From: Actinomycetota bacterium
GTDB taxonomy: Bacteria > Actinomycetota > Acidimicrobiia > Acidimicrobiales > Acidimicrobiaceae
Assembly (NCBI GenBank): GCA_004366215.1
Contig: SIRY01000207.1
Coordinates: forward strand, 1-6,907
Direction of reading: 5' to 3'
Length of the DNA: 6,907 nt
A program made the position numbers and the translations under genes. Below the pieces are notes generated by a model. The model ran no database searches. It saw only the letters and a program-made list of their open reading frames with translations, and was not told where the DNA came from. This document shows, in pieces, positions 6,073 to 6,907 of this stretch. Numbering within the stretch: position 1 is the stretch's first letter; every line of letters starts with the position of its first letter.

Positions 6073-6907
6073 CTACTCGCCGAGGGCGACCTCGGGCTCC
6101 TCGCTCGCACCGCCGAGCGACGCGAGCAGCCGCTCGCTCGCCTGGACCGCTGCAGACTCGTCGCCGACAGGAACGAGCTTGACGAGCACACCGTAGGCAG
6201 CGGCTGTGACGACGAGTCCGACGATCCAGGACACGTCGACACCGCCAAGCGCACGAGCGACCGGTCCGGTCCAGCTCACGGGACCGAGCTGAGGCAGGAC
6301 CATGAAGGGTACCTCGGCGAGGAAGCCAACCGCGTAGGCGAGGAGGCCCCGGACGCTCCAGGCACCGTAGATACCGGCCGGCGAGAAGAGGTCACGGATG
6401 GCGTAGTGACCCCGCCGAACGAGGAAGAAGTCCACGAGGTTCGTCGCGGTCCAGGGCACGAGGAGGTAGAGCATGAGCGTGAGCGCCGTCCCGACGGTAG
6501 CGACGGCCCCCTGTGTGATCGTCTCACCGATGAGGAACCACACCACCGTGAGCACAAGAATCGTGCCGACACGCCAGCGCCGGCTCGGCTTGATCGCACG
6601 GATGCTGTCGATGCCGGTCAGCAGCGTCAGCGACCCTCCGTAGGCATTCATACCCATCGTCGCGACGAGCGCGGCCGCCGAGAGAAAGGCCGTCAGCGAA
6701 CCGAGCCCCCCCACCACGCCGTTACCGGCCGCGCGCAGCGCGCTCAGACCATCGGTCGCGTTGAGGTGCACCGCGAGCCACGCACCGAGCGCGATCAGCC
6801 AGATCGCGCTGAGCGACGCGCCGAGGAAGACCGAGGCGAAGGAGTCGGTCCACTGCTCGTCGGTGACGCCGGTGACCGGGCCCACCGGCGGGCCACCGAC
6901 CGAGATC
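6073..6907 (-). CDS. NCS1-family nucleobase/allantoin-type permease, C-terminal part (cut by window edge)
   Basis: Secondary transporter of the nucleobase:cation symporter-1 family, inner membrane. About 278 residues of a protein usually near 480 are visible; the frame is open through base 6907, so GTG 6885 is internal. Recognisable blocks, counted from that GTG, are MNAYGGSLTLL (79-89, like the NCS1 'NxYSGxLS' segment) and YLLVPWTATNLVDFFLVRRG (140-159). GHYAIRDLFSPAGIYGAW (159-176) is near-diagnostic for the family. Hydrophobic segments lie at about 17-39, 55-76, 106-141 (probably two), 178-198 and 218-237, and a hydrophilic, acidic tail ends the protein. Substrate (uracil, cytosine, purine, allantoin, hydantoin or thiamine) cannot be decided, because the N-terminal substrate-binding helices are outside the window. 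The HEAT-repeat gene follows 10 bases downstream on the same strand. Confidence 0.92.
   Translation of the reverse strand, partial: ISVGGPPVGPVTGVTDEQWTDSFASVFLGASLSAIWLIALGAWLAVHLNATDGLSALRAAGNGVVGGLGSLTAFLSAAALVATMGMNAYGGSLTLLTGIDSIRAIKPSRRWRVGTILVLTVVWFLIGETITQGAVATVGTALTLMLYLLVPWTATNLVDFFLVRRGHYAIRDLFSPAGIYGAWSVRGLLAYAVGFLAEVPFMVLPQLGPVSWTGPVARALGGVDVSWIVGLVVTAAAYGVLVKLVPVGDESAAVQASERLLASLGGASEEPEVALGE

Noticed and set aside
6063..6254. N-terminal extension of the HEAT-repeat protein back to 6254
   Set aside because: This part overlaps the permease coding sequence and is Ser/Arg-rich without HEAT pattern, so it is a frame shadow.

Overview
This is a high-GC bacterial chromosome segment from what looks like an actinobacterium. 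The class Acidimicrobiia is my best guess, as an inference from gene content and codon use rather than from a marker gene. GTG starts are common, genes are tightly packed, third codon positions are mostly G or C, and Leu is written CTC far more often than CTG. I see no rRNA, tRNA, CRISPR array, insertion sequence, phage gene or long repeat. The window reads as ordinary core genome carrying several unusually divergent family members.

Layout. (1) Positions 1-2836, minus strand: a cluster read right to left. It holds a TIGR03624/DUF2342-type 'zincin-like' protein that has lost the HEXXH zinc site, then NADP-dependent isocitrate dehydrogenase (icd), then malate dehydrogenase (mdh, cut by the left edge). 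icd and mdh overlap by ATGA and together make a TCA-cycle pair. (2) Positions 2837-2940: a roughly 100-base divergent intergenic region with a plausible leaderless promoter for the rightward genes. (3) Positions 2941-5481, plus strand: a creatininase-like protein with an eroded metal site, a spacer of about 200 bases, then three coupled genes with 4-base overlaps: moaE (molybdopterin synthase large subunit), a 63-residue single-pass membrane protein, and a divergent MreB/Mbl-family actin-like protein. (4) Positions 5478-6907, minus strand: a HEAT-repeat protein following the C-terminal half of an NCS1-family nucleobase/allantoin-type permease that runs off the right edge. The actin-like gene and the HEAT gene converge, and their stop codons share one CTAG palindrome.

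How the genes fit together. icd and mdh are straightforward central metabolism. MoaE belongs to molybdenum cofactor synthesis, but no moaD or other moa gene is in view. The most interesting part is the moaE / small membrane protein / actin-like cassette, where strict overlaps imply co-translation of a membrane-anchored small protein with a cytoskeletal ATPase homologue whose nucleotide-binding loops are altered. The other notable feature is the recurrence of enzyme folds lacking their signature catalytic residues (zincin-like and creatininase-like proteins). Starts for icd, the zincin-like gene, moaE and the HEAT gene were chosen from Shine-Dalgarno placement and gene boundaries, and are discussed in each entry.
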